Shown here in pieces: positions 51,230 to 59,537 of a stretch of 64,000 bases of DNA (its first letter is position 1; every line of letters begins with the position of its first letter). The DNA lies in contig JAHRFE010000035.1 of assembly GCA_019084245.1 (NCBI GenBank), forward strand, positions 62,001 through 126,000, written 5' to 3'. The DNA is from Hoeflea sp. (GTDB taxonomy: Bacteria; Pseudomonadota; Alphaproteobacteria; Rhizobiales; Rhizobiaceae). A program made the position numbers and the translations under genes. The notes beneath the pieces were generated by a model that saw only the letters and a list, made by a program, of their open reading frames with translations, did no database searches and was not told where the DNA came from.

Positions 51230-52480
51230 TCAGAAACGGTCGGGCCGGCAGGCGGCAATGTCAATGCTTGGAGCTTTGTCAGCGACGAGATCGGCGACCA
51301 AGCGGCCCATCGCTGCGGACTGGGTCAGGCCGAGATGACCGTTGCCGAAGGCGAGCAGGATGGAGCGGTCTCCTGGCAAGGCGCCAATCACCGGCAGGCT
51401 GTCAGGCAGCGAAGGCCGGAAACCCATCCATTCGACGCCGCCCGAGGTTTTCAGCCCCGGCAGGAATTCGGCGGCCTTGCCGAGCATGGATCTGGACCGC
51501 GCGTAATTTGGCGGCAAGTCGAGCCCGCCGAGTTCCACGGCACCACCGACGCGCACGCCGGTGTCAAGCGGCGTGACGACGAAACCATGATTGCCGAAGA
51601 TCAGCTGGCGCTTGAGATCGAAGGCGCCCGGCGGCAGCGTGGTGTTGTAGCCACGCTCGGTGTCGAGCGGAATGCGAAGCCGGGTCAACGGATTGATCAG
51701 CCGCGTCGACCAGGCCCCGGCGCAGACGACGATCCGGTCGGCATGTCGTGCTGTTCCATCAGCCAGCCTGACGGCGGGCCCCTGTTCCGGCCGTTCCAGC
51801 GCCCGGACTTCGGCCTTCTCGAACACAGCGCCATGGCGCTCCGAATGGGCCCACAGCGCCAGCGCGAAACGTTGCGGCTCGCTCACGGTCTTCCAGCCCG
51901 GCACGAAGGTGCCGATTTCGAAGCGTGGAGAAAGGCCGGGCTGGAGGTCCGCCAAACGGTTGCCGCGGACATGTTCGAAACCGATGCCGGCCTTTGCGCG
52001 CCGCGCCCAGCCATCGGCCGAGGCCTTGAACTCCGCTTCGCTTTCATACAGCTCGAGCGACCCGTCGTGGCGCACCATGCTGCCGATGCCGGCGCGTTCG
52101 ACCAGCGCCATCATTTCGGCTTCGGCCAGCCGCATAAGCGCGGTCTGCGTTGCGATCGAGGTCTGCAGGCGGGCGGGAAGGCTCGCCTTCCAGAACTGCC
52201 AGAGCCAGGGCGCAAGCCTCGGCAGATAGGATGGGCGGATCGAGAGAGGACCCAGCGGATCGAGCAGCCATTTCGGCGCCTTGAGCAGGATCTTCGGCGA
52301 CGCCAGCGGCATGATGTCGGAGAAGGCCAGCGCGGCGGCGTTGCCCTTGCTGGTTTCCTCGGCAATGCCGGTGCGGTCGATGACGGTGACGGCATGGCCC
52401 TGCTCGGACAAGAGTGCGGACGTCGCGATCCCGACAATCCCGGCCCCGACGATCAGGATCCGCTGGGTGGGCCTGCTCAT
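51230..52480 (-). CDS. FAD-dependent D-amino-acid dehydrogenase (DadA/D-hydroxyproline dehydrogenase-like)
   Basis: This 416-residue DAO-fold flavoprotein has dinucleotide motif '[21 protein letters not shown]' (in part), '[17 protein letters not shown]' and a C-terminal '[25 protein letters not shown]' (in part), typical of DadA. Next to the 4-hydroxyproline epimerase it most likely oxidises cis-4-hydroxy-D-proline to the pyrroline carboxylate, passing electrons to the respiratory chain. Its start overlaps the trhO stop as ATGA. The later genes of hydroxyproline catabolism (deaminase and semialdehyde dehydrogenase) are not visible here. Confidence 0.87.
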   Translation of the reverse strand: MSRPTQRILIVGAGIVGIATSALLSEQGHAVTVIDRTGIAEETSKGNAAALAFSDIMPLASPKILLKAPKWLLDPLGPLSIRPSYLPRLAPWLWQFWKASLPARLQTSIATQTALMRLAEAEMMALVERAGIGSMVRHDGSLELYESEAEFKASADGWARRAKAGIGFEHVRGNRLADLQPGLSPRFEIGTFVPGWKTVSEPQRFALALWAHSERHGAVFEKAEVRALERPEQGPAVRLADGTARHADRIVVCAGAWSTRLINPLTRLRIPLDTERGYNTTLPPGAFDLKRQLIFGNHGFVVTPLDTGVRVGGAVELGGLDLPPNYARSRSMLGKAAEFLPGLKTSGGVEWMGFRPSLPDSLPVIGALPGDRSILLAFGNGHLGLTQSAAMGRLVADLVADKAPSIDIAACRPDRF

Positions 52481-53418
52481 GCGGATTCCGTATCGGCAAG
52501 AGCCTTCTTGCGTTCAGCCAGCATCTGCTTGTGGCGCATGCGGAACCGGGCGCGGTCGTCCTCGCTGCGGCTGTCATGGCAATGCGGGCAGGAAACACCT
52601 TCCTCGAAAAGCTCCGAGGCCTGGTCTTCTGGCGACACCGGGTTGCGGCAGGCGCGGCAGAGGATTTCATCGCTTTCGCGCAGGCCGTGGGTGATGGCGA
52701 CGCGCTCATCAAAGACGAAGCAGGAGCCCTGCCACAGGCTTTCCTCTTCCGGCACGTTTTCGAGATACTTCAGAATGCCGCCCTTGAGGTGATAGACATT
52801 TTCATAGCCCTTTGCGCGCATGAAGGCGGTGGCTTTCTCGCAGCGGATGCCGCCGGTGCAGAACATGGCGATCGGCTTGGTCTTGTCATCGAGCCCCGCC
52901 GTTTCCACCCAGCCCGGAAATTCGCGGAACGTGCCGGTTTCCGGATTGATCGCGCCCTTGAACGTGCCGATCCCGACCTCATAGTCGTTGCGGGTGTCGA
53001 TCAGGATCGTATCCGGATCGGAGATGAGCCTGTTCCAGTCCTGCGGATCCACATAGGCGCCGACGCCCTCGAGCGGGTCGATGTCGGGAACGCCCATGGT
53101 GACGATCTCCTTTTTCAAGCGCACCTTCATGCGTCTGAACGGCATCTTGTGCGCGCTGCTTTCCTTGTGCTCCAGCGGTTCAAGTCCCGGGATTGCGCGA
53201 AGATGCGCCAGCACGGCGTCGATCGCTGAACGCGACCCGGCGATGGTTCCGTTGATGCCTTCGCGGGCCAGCAACAGCGTGCCCTTGACGCCCTCTCTGT
53301 CACACAACTCGGCAAGGGGGTGCTGCAACGCCTCATGGCCGGAAAGCCGGGCGAAATGGTAGAGCGCTGCGACAATGACCGGCTGGTTGGATACGGGAGT
53401 TTTTTCATGTGTCTTCAT
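52477..53418 (-). CDS. trhO: Oxygen-dependent tRNA uridine(34) hydroxylase (rhodanese-like)
   Basis: The 313-residue YceA/TrhO family protein has an N-terminal UPF0176 domain ('[17 protein letters not shown]', '[16 protein letters not shown]'). The rhodanese domain has active Cys187 in '[16 protein letters not shown]'; Cys193 is the second conserved cysteine. A C-terminal four-Cys cluster (Cys254, Cys257, Cys277, Cys280) follows. It forms 5-hydroxyuridine at tRNA position 34. It is oddly the first gene of an operon with hydroxyproline catabolic enzymes. Confidence 0.9.
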   Translation of the reverse strand: MKTHEKTPVSNQPVIVAALYHFARLSGHEALQHPLAELCDREGVKGTLLLAREGINGTIAGSRSAIDAVLAHLRAIPGLEPLEHKESSAHKMPFRRMKVRLKKEIVTMGVPDIDPLEGVGAYVDPQDWNRLISDPDTILIDTRNDYEVGIGTFKGAINPETGTFREFPGWVETAGLDDKTKPIAMFCTGGIRCEKATAFMRAKGYENVYHLKGGILKYLENVPEEESLWQGSCFVFDERVAITHGLRESDEILCRACRNPVSPEDQASELFEEGVSCPHCHDSRSEDDRARFRMRHKQMLAERKKALADTESA

Positions 53419-53561
53419 GATCGCGGAATAGCGCGTCCGTGCGTTTCAGGCAATCGGCCAGTAAGCCACACATGAGCCCGTGAAGCTGGGGCAACATGGA
53501 CAATCCCGGGACGAAAGGCTATTCGGTGCGCTCCGATTGATGACGCGAAAGGACAAGCGAC

Positions 53562-54200
53562 ATGGGTGACAAGACCCAAGCCCTCATTTCCATTCTGAAA
53601 TTGCAGCCTGTCGTGCCCGTGCTCGTCATCAAGGATCTCGCCCATGCGGTGCCGTTGGCCCGCGCGCTGGTTGCCGGAGGGCTCAAGGCGATCGAGATCA
53701 CACTGAGATCCCCCGTGGCGCTTGAAGCGATACGGGCGGTCGCTGATGAGGTCGAGGGAGCGGTTCCGGGCGCCGGCACGGTGCTGAATGCGCGTCAGTA
53801 TCACCAGGCGGTTGAAGCCGGATCGCAATTCATCGTGTCCCCCGGCACCACCCTGGAGCTTCTTGACGTGGCGCGCAAATCAGCGGTGCCGATGTTGCCG
53901 GGAGCTGCGACCCCGAGCGAAGTCATGGCGCTGAGGGAAGAAGGCTACGAGGTGCTGAAGTTCTTTCCGGCCGAACAGGCAGGCGGCGCCGCCTATCTCA
54001 AGTCCCTCTCCTCGCCCCTGGCCGGTACCATGTTCTGCCCGACCGGTGGAATAACACCTGACAATGCCCGCGACTACCTTTCGCTGCCCAATGTGATCTG
54101 TGTCGGCGGATCCTGGGTCGCGCCTCAGGCCCTGGTCGAGGCCGGTGATTGGGATGGCATAACACGGCTTGCCACCGAGGCCTCGTGGCTGTCGGCCTAG
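53562..54200 (+). CDS. eda: 2-dehydro-3-deoxy-phosphogluconate aldolase
   Basis: This 212-residue trimeric class I aldolase has catalytic Glu45 and Arg49 in 'GLKAIEITLRSPVAL', 'PGAGTVLNARQ' and Schiff-base Lys133 in 'EVLKFFPAEQAGG'. 'FCPTGGITPDNARDYLSLPN' binds phosphate. It cleaves KDPG to pyruvate and glyceraldehyde-3-phosphate in the Entner-Doudoroff pathway. It is monocistronic here, not with edd or zwf. AAAGGACAAG precedes the ATG. Confidence 0.93.
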   Translation: MGDKTQALISILKLQPVVPVLVIKDLAHAVPLARALVAGGLKAIEITLRSPVALEAIRAVADEVEGAVPGAGTVLNARQYHQAVEAGSQFIVSPGTTLELLDVARKSAVPMLPGAATPSEVMALREEGYEVLKFFPAEQAGGAAYLKSLSSPLAGTMFCPTGGITPDNARDYLSLPNVICVGGSWVAPQALVEAGDWDGITRLATEASWLSA

Positions 54201-54264
54201 TCTGTAGCACATTCGGCGAACACGGTTTGAAAGAGGCTCCTGGCCTTCCTATCTGAGCATATAG

Positions 54265-54285
54265 GTGGCGGAAGAAATCCGCCAC
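54265..54285 (+). terminator. Hairpin between eda and the DUF533 gene
   Basis: GTGGCGGA (54265-54272) pairs perfectly with TCCGCCAC (54278-54285) around AGAAA. It starts 64 bases after the eda stop and 47 bases before the next ATG. Without a T-run it could end the eda message or act as a 5' leader structure for the next gene. Confidence 0.45.
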
Positions 54286-54311
54286 ACTCTGAAAGACAAG
54301 GACCAGGTTTT

Positions 54312-55010
54312 ATGTTCGATCCCAAAACGCTGCTCGACCAATTTCTCGGCTCCAACGTTCCCGGCACCCAGGGGACTTTCCGTGACAAGGCCGCTCAGGT
54401 CACGCAACTCGCCAAGAATAACCCTCTTGCCGCCACCGGAATAGTCGCCGTGCTGCTGGGAACGGGCACCGGGCGGGCGCTTGGCGGATCAGCTTTGAAG
54501 CTTGGCGGCATGGCTGCGATCGCCGGCTTGGGGTACCAGGCCTGGAAAAACTACCAGGCCGGCAAGGATCCGATGAGCGGCCAGACCGTCGGCGAGCCCG
54601 AATTGCTACCACCGCCGTCCGATTCCGAATTTTCGGCCGACCCTGCAGCGGTCACCGACGATTTCGCGCTGTCGCTGGTTCGCGTGATGATCGCCGCGGC
54701 CCGCGCCGACGGCCATGTCGACGATGCGGAGCGCGTCCGCATTCACGACAAACTGGCTCTTTCGGGGCTGGGCGGAGATGCGATGGCTTTTCTTGACGAA
54801 GAGCTCGCCAAGCCGGTTGATCTGGATGGCATCGTGAGATCGGCCTCGACCGAGGTGCAGAAGGTGGAGTTGTTCACCGCGGCACGTCTCACGATCGAAC
54901 CCGACTCAAGGGCCGAACGCGGCTTTCTTGACCTGCTGGCCGGACGCCTCGGCTTGCCGGATCCGCTTGTCGACCACATCGAGGCGACGGTGGCGGCTGC
55001 AAAGGTCTGA
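54312..55010 (+). CDS. DUF533/TerB-like protein (YebE type)
   Basis: In this 232-residue protein, residues about 30-75 are hydrophobic with glycine-rich small residues ('NPLAATGIVAVLLGTGTGRALGG', in part). This is followed by 'GMAAIAGLGYQAWKNYQAG', the DUF533 hallmark. A linker rich in Pro and Ser leads to an alpha-helical TerB-like domain ('LVRVMIAAARADGHVDDAER', 'GFLDLLAGRLGLPDPLVDHIEATV' in part). It is probably an inner-membrane-associated protein of unknown function. AAGGACC precedes the ATG. Confidence 0.85.
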   Translation: MFDPKTLLDQFLGSNVPGTQGTFRDKAAQVTQLAKNNPLAATGIVAVLLGTGTGRALGGSALKLGGMAAIAGLGYQAWKNYQAGKDPMSGQTVGEPELLPPPSDSEFSADPAAVTDDFALSLVRVMIAAARADGHVDDAERVRIHDKLALSGLGGDAMAFLDEELAKPVDLDGIVRSASTEVQKVELFTAARLTIEPDSRAERGFLDLLAGRLGLPDPLVDHIEATVAAAKV

Positions 55011-55171
55011 TTTCTCAGGGCCGTCCCGCCAGCCCCGTCGCCTGGACACATTCTGATCCCGGACCTCGTCCCGCGTCGATCTCCGCACCCGCAGGTTTTA
55101 CGGCGCCCGCACAGCCGCGTTGCAGGAGGACCTCCCCGCAGTTAAGGTCGGTCTGAGTGAGGGGAGAAGCT

Positions 55172-56965
55172 ATGGCATCGGGAACGGTCCGGCATTGGTT
55201 GTGGATTGCAGCAGTGCTGGTGGCCTGTGTTTCGGTGCTGGCGGGATGGGTGACGTGGCGCGCGACGCTTGACCGCGTGATGGAGGAAACCGCCCGCCGC
55301 GGGGACAATGTGCTGCAACTGGCAAGCTCGTCGCTAACCGGCCAGCTTGATCGTTTTGAACGCCTGCCGGCGCTGATCGCCGAACAGGCGCTGATCCGGC
55401 AATTGGCCGCCGACCCCGGCAACCAGGCACTCGTCGCTGAGGCAAACCAGTATCTGGAGCGCATCCAGCGCATGCTGGATGCCTCGGACATCTATCTCAT
55501 GGTTGCGGACGGGTTGACCATTGCCGCATCCAATCACCTGCAGGAGAAATCCTTTGTCGGCGAGAACTTCGCCTTCCGGCCGTACTTCTCCGAAGCCATG
55601 CTGGGGCGGACGGGGCGTTTCTTTGCGCTGGGCACGACCAGCCTCAAGCGCGGATACTATTTCGGCGCTCCCGTGCGGGGTGAAGGCGACATCATCGGCG
55701 TGCTTGTCTTCAAGGTTGATCTGGACGCCATAGAGCAGACCTGGCTGAGCGGCGATTATGCGGTCCTCGTCACGGATCCTGACGGCGTGATCTTTCTGTC
55801 CAGTCGCGCCGAGTGGCTGTTTCACGTGCTGCGTCCGCTTGATGCGGCTGCAAGCGCGCGCATCGCCGCGACGCGACGCTACGCCGACACGCCGATCGGA
55901 CTGCTGGACGTGGCAGACGACCATGACGACGGGACGCGCCATCTGCTTCGGATCGGGTCCAGCGAATTCGTCCAGCGGGACATGTCGATGCCGCGTGCCG
56001 ACTGGCAGGTTCATGTGTTGATCGACACGGTCGCCGCGCGTCGCGAGGCGATGACGGCCGCGGTGGTGGCCCTGCTCTCGGTCGGCGTCATGGCGCTACT
56101 GGGCGCCATGCTCTGGCAGCGGCGCCTGCGCCTGACCGAGCGGTTCCAGCTGCAGGCCGAGGCGCAGGCCAATCTGGAGCGGCGTGTCGAGATGCGGACG
56201 GCCGAGCTCAAGCAGGCGCAGGCGGATCTCGTCCAGGCGGGCAAGCTTGCCGCCCTGGGGCAGATGTCCGCGGCGCTCAGCCACGAGTTCAACCAGCCTC
56301 TGGCTGCAGCCAGGACCTATGCCGACAATGCGCTCGTCCTGCTCGACCGCGGACGCTCGGGCGAGGCCCGGGCCAATATCGACCGCATCATCAACCTGAT
56401 CAGCCGCCTTGGGACGCTGAGTGGCCATTTGCGCAGTTTCGCGCGGAAGCCGGGCCAGAAGCTTGGGGCCGTCGCTCTGCCCGATGTGATCGAGGCAGCC
56501 GTCGAAATCGCCACGCTGCGGCTCAAGGCCGCCAAGGCCGAGCTTACGCTGCGGATCGCCCCCGATCTCCCCCTGGCCATCGCGGGTCCAGTCCGATTGC
56601 AGCAGGTTTTGGTCAACATCCTCTCCAATGCCGCCGACGCCGCGGAAGGCGAAGACGTTCCGCGGATCACGCTCGACGCCCTGGCCGGGGGCGATCATGT
56701 CGTCATTCGCGTCTCGGACAACGGGCCGGGTGTCAGCGAGGCATTGAGGCCGCGCATCTTCGATCCCTTCTTCTCCACCAAGGGTGTGGGCAAGGGACTG
56801 GGCCTCGGCCTGTCGATCTCCTACAACATCATCAAGGATTTCGGGGGCGACATCGAGGTCGCTTCGTCGCAGGCCGGTGGCGCCGTCTTCACGATCCGGC
56901 TTCTCACGGCCTCGGACGAAAATGCTGTTCAGATCTCCCCCGCCATGCCAAGTGCTGCCGAATGA
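55172..56965 (+). CDS. dctB: DctB-like sensor histidine kinase
   Basis: The 597-residue protein has TM1 at about residues 9-29 and a periplasmic double Cache-like sensor (about 35-285, with 'FRPYFSEAMLGRTGRFFALGTTS' in part and 'YYFGAPV'). TM2 spans about 292-315, and a coiled segment follows ('LERRVEMRTAELKQAQADLVQ'). The H-box is His371 in 'MSAALSHEFNQPLAA', and the ATPase has 'NILSNAADAAEG', 'VSDNGPGV' and 'GKGLGLGLSISYNII'. The start at 55172 follows GGGGAG. It overlaps the regulator gene by four bases and probably senses the organic acid imported by the TRAP system downstream. Confidence 0.9.
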   Translation: MASGTVRHWLWIAAVLVACVSVLAGWVTWRATLDRVMEETARRGDNVLQLASSSLTGQLDRFERLPALIAEQALIRQLAADPGNQALVAEANQYLERIQRMLDASDIYLMVADGLTIAASNHLQEKSFVGENFAFRPYFSEAMLGRTGRFFALGTTSLKRGYYFGAPVRGEGDIIGVLVFKVDLDAIEQTWLSGDYAVLVTDPDGVIFLSSRAEWLFHVLRPLDAAASARIAATRRYADTPIGLLDVADDHDDGTRHLLRIGSSEFVQRDMSMPRADWQVHVLIDTVAARREAMTAAVVALLSVGVMALLGAMLWQRRLRLTERFQLQAEAQANLERRVEMRTAELKQAQADLVQAGKLAALGQMSAALSHEFNQPLAAARTYADNALVLLDRGRSGEARANIDRIINLISRLGTLSGHLRSFARKPGQKLGAVALPDVIEAAVEIATLRLKAAKAELTLRIAPDLPLAIAGPVRLQQVLVNILSNAADAAEGEDVPRITLDALAGGDHVVIRVSDNGPGVSEALRPRIFDPFFSTKGVGKGLGLGLSISYNIIKDFGGDIEVASSQAGGAVFTIRLLTASDENAVQISPAMPSAAE

Positions 56966-58311
56966 CGTCCATGCGTGTCCTTCTTGTCGATGATGAACCC
57001 GATCTGCGCGCCGCCACTGCGCAGGCGCTCGATCTGGCCGGATTCCAGGTGGTGGAGTTCTCCGCGGCCGAGCGGGTCGTGGAAATGGTCAGCTTCGGCT
57101 TCCCGGGCATTGTCCTGACGGACATCCGCATGCCGGGAATGGACGGGCTGACGCTGATGAGCCGCGTGCACGAGATCGACCGGGATATTCCCGTCATTCT
57201 GATCACGGGCCATGGGGATGTTCAGCTGGCCGTGCGGGCGATGCGGGACGGGGCCCATGATTTTGTCGAAAAGCCCTTCGCCGCAAGCCAATTGTCCGAC
57301 ATCGTGGCGCGTGCCGTCGATCACCGGCGGCTGGTGCTGGAAAATCGGGTGCTCAGGGCGGCCGCCGGGCAGGTGGACGATCTCGAACAGCGCCTGATCG
57401 GTCGCTCCAATATGATGATCGACCTGCGCCGGCGCATCCGGACCATCGGACCCACCGAGGCGGATGTGCTGATCGAAGGTGCGACCGGGGCCGGAAAGGA
57501 AGTCGTGGCGCGGGCGCTGCACGACCTGTCGTCGCGGGCCAATCGACCTCTGGTCACGATCGATTGCGCCGCCCTGCCAGCGACACTGATCGAAAGCGAA
57601 TTGTTTGGCCATGAGCCCGGGGCCTTTGCTGGCGCGCTGCGCGCGCGCTACGGCAAATTCGAACATGCCCGCGGGGGCACGATCCTGCTTGACGATATTG
57701 CCTCGGTTCCGCTCGATCTCCAGGGAAAGCTGGTCCGGGTGATCGAAGAAAGGACGGTGACGCGGCTTGGCGCCAACGAGCCGATCGATCTCGATGTCCG
57801 GTTCATGGCGACCGCGCGCGTGCCGCTGCAAGCCGAGGTGCAGGCGGGCCGGTTCCGCGCCGACCTGCTCTATCGCCTCAACGTGGTGACCCTGCATGTG
57901 CCGCCGCTGTCAGCCCGGCGCGAGGATGTGCCGCTGCTGTTCCTGAGGCTTCTGGTCGAGGCGGCGCGCCGGCACCGCGTCGCGGCGCCGGAGGTTCCGC
58001 CGGCGGTCATTTCCCAGCTTGCGGCCAGAGACTGGCCGGGCAATGTGCGCGAACTCCGCAATGCCGCCGACCGCTATGCCCTTGGTCTTGGCGAGGGACT
58101 GGTGCCGGAAGATCCGCCGGGGCGGCTGGCCGAGAGGGTGGCCGAGTTCGAACGCCGCGAAATCGAGGCTGCACTGGCCGCCCACAGGGGCAATCTGAAG
58201 CCCGTCTACGAATCCCTCGGGCTGTCGCGCAAGACCTTGTGGGAGAAGATGCAGAAACACGGACTGGACAAGGCGCAGTTTGGCGCGGCCAGCGACGACG
58301 GAGACCAATAG
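56962..58311 (+). CDS. dctD: DctD-like response regulator with AAA+ and Fis domains; altered sigma54-contact loop
   Basis: The 449-residue protein has a receiver with Asp10/Asp11, Asp54 ('LTDIRMPGMDG') and Lys104. The AAA+ domain has Walker A 'GATGAGKE' (173-180), loop 1 'GAFAGA' (220-225) instead of GAFTGA, and Walker B 'ILLDDI' (241-246) instead of LFLDEI. The C terminus is a Fis-type helix-turn-helix ('HRGNLKPVYESLGLSRKTLWEKM', in part). Family members activate sigma54 promoters. Here both the loop Thr and the Walker B Glu are replaced, so the sigma54 mode is doubtful. It lies 176 bases before the TAXI gene. Confidence 0.88.
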   Translation: MTSMRVLLVDDEPDLRAATAQALDLAGFQVVEFSAAERVVEMVSFGFPGIVLTDIRMPGMDGLTLMSRVHEIDRDIPVILITGHGDVQLAVRAMRDGAHDFVEKPFAASQLSDIVARAVDHRRLVLENRVLRAAAGQVDDLEQRLIGRSNMMIDLRRRIRTIGPTEADVLIEGATGAGKEVVARALHDLSSRANRPLVTIDCAALPATLIESELFGHEPGAFAGALRARYGKFEHARGGTILLDDIASVPLDLQGKLVRVIEERTVTRLGANEPIDLDVRFMATARVPLQAEVQAGRFRADLLYRLNVVTLHVPPLSARREDVPLLFLRLLVEAARRHRVAAPEVPPAVISQLAARDWPGNVRELRNAADRYALGLGEGLVPEDPPGRLAERVAEFERREIEAALAAHRGNLKPVYESLGLSRKTLWEKMQKHGLDKAQFGAASDDGDQ

Positions 58312-58448
58312 CGTACCTTTTCCCCCCATGATTCCCCCCGCAATGTTACGATTTCCACCCATCTGGCCGCCCGAACTATGAAACCCGGCCCAAAAAAGGT
58401 AGTATTCGGTTGAGCCCGAGCCTGGGAGGCGATTGAAATCGGGCGCGA

Positions 58449-58469
58449 GCGGGAGCAGGAGGCTCCCGC
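58449..58469. repeat. Inverted repeat in the leader of the TAXI binding-protein gene
   Basis: GCGGGAGC (58449-58456) and GCTCCCGC (58462-58469) form an 8-bp perfect inverted repeat with a five-base centre. It ends 18 bases before the start codon. It could be an operator or an mRNA structure near the ribosome site TTGGGAGG. Confidence 0.4.
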
Positions 58470-58487
58470 AGCTACTTGGGAGGTTAC

Positions 58488-59456
58488 ATGTTTATCAAGA
58501 CCATCACCGCAGCCGCTGTCGCGGCCGTGATCGCGACCGGCGCGTACGCGCAGGACAAGACCGGCTGGCCATCGGAACTCACCATCGGCACCGCCTCGCA
58601 GGGCGGCACCTATTTCGTCTACGGCAATGGCTTTGGCGGCTATATCTCTGAAGCGCTCGGCGTGAACGCGACCGGCGAGGTCACCGGCGGCCCTGTCCAG
58701 AACGTGACTCTGGTGCAGACGGGCGATCACCTGATGGGCCTCGTCACCATGGGCCCCGCCTATGATGCCTGGAACGGCAAGTCGGAACTCGCTCCGGGCC
58801 TGGAGCACAAGGACATCCGCGCCCTTTTCCCGATGTACCAGACGCCCTTCCAGGTGGTGGCTCTGAAATCATCGGGCATCACGTCCGTGTCCGATCTTGC
58901 CGGCAAGCGCGTCTCGGTCGGCCCTGCCGGCGGCACGCCCGGCACCTACTGGCCGCAGTTCATCACTGCACTGGGCATCGAGGCAAATGTCTCCAATGCC
59001 GGCGCCGCCGATGCCGCGGGACAATTGTCGGACGGCCTGATCGACGCCTTCGCCTTTGCGGCGGGCGTGCCGATCGCCGCGTTTTCGGAACTGGCAGCCC
59101 AGCAGGACGTGGTGATGTTCGGGTTGACGCCGGAAGAACAGGCCAAGGTGCTTGAAGCCTATCCTGCCATGGCGCCGTTCGTCATCCCGTCGGGCACCTA
59201 TGCCGGCCATGACTATGACCAGAATACGGTCGCGCTGTGGAACTTCGCCATTGCACACAAGGACATGCCGGACAGTCTTGCCTACGAGATCACCAAGCTC
59301 GCGCTCGACAACAATGAGCGCATGCTTCAGATCCACGCCACGGCATCTGAGACCATTCCTGAGAACTGGGACAAGAACACCTTCATGCCGTTCCACCCCG
59401 GCGCGGTGAAATACTTCGAGGAAAAAGGGATCACCATCCCCGACACCCTCAAGTAA
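58488..59456 (+). CDS. TAXI-family TRAP transporter solute-binding protein
   Basis: The 322-residue protein has a signal peptide ('MFIKTITAAAVAAVIATGAYA', cleavage before Gln) and then 'ELTIGTASQGGTYFVYGNGF' (in part), the TAXI opening. 'VTGGPVQNVTLVQTGDHLMGLVT' (in part) and 'KRVSVGPAGGTPGTYWPQF' follow. The start at 58488 has GGGAGG six bases upstream; an in-frame ATG at 58476 would lie before that site. TAXI proteins bind glutamate, 2-oxoglutarate or other carboxylates. It is followed by a strong hairpin and then its permease. Confidence 0.92.
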   Translation: MFIKTITAAAVAAVIATGAYAQDKTGWPSELTIGTASQGGTYFVYGNGFGGYISEALGVNATGEVTGGPVQNVTLVQTGDHLMGLVTMGPAYDAWNGKSELAPGLEHKDIRALFPMYQTPFQVVALKSSGITSVSDLAGKRVSVGPAGGTPGTYWPQFITALGIEANVSNAGAADAAGQLSDGLIDAFAFAAGVPIAAFSELAAQQDVVMFGLTPEEQAKVLEAYPAMAPFVIPSGTYAGHDYDQNTVALWNFAIAHKDMPDSLAYEITKLALDNNERMLQIHATASETIPENWDKNTFMPFHPGAVKYFEEKGITIPDTLK

Positions 59457-59481
59457 ACGGGTCTCGGACACCGTGACCTGC

Positions 59482-59509
59482 GGGCGCCCCTGCACAAGGG
59501 GCGCCCTTT
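59482..59509 (+). repeat. Strong GC hairpin with short T-run between the TAXI binding protein and its permease
   Basis: GGGCGCCCC (59482-59490) pairs perfectly with GGGGCGCCC (59498-59506), then TTT. It begins 26 bases after the binding-protein stop and 32 bases before the permease start. It is likely a partial terminator or mRNA-stability element that sets a high ratio of binding protein to permease. Confidence 0.7.
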
Positions 59510-59537
59510 CACAAAGCCGTTCCGGGGGGAGGAATGC

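Noticed and set aside
58312-58487. Sigma54 (-24/-12) promoter upstream of the TAXI gene
   Set aside because: One GG-N10-GC spacing occurs near 58407, but the flanking bases do not match TGGCAC/TTGC. That level of match is expected by chance.
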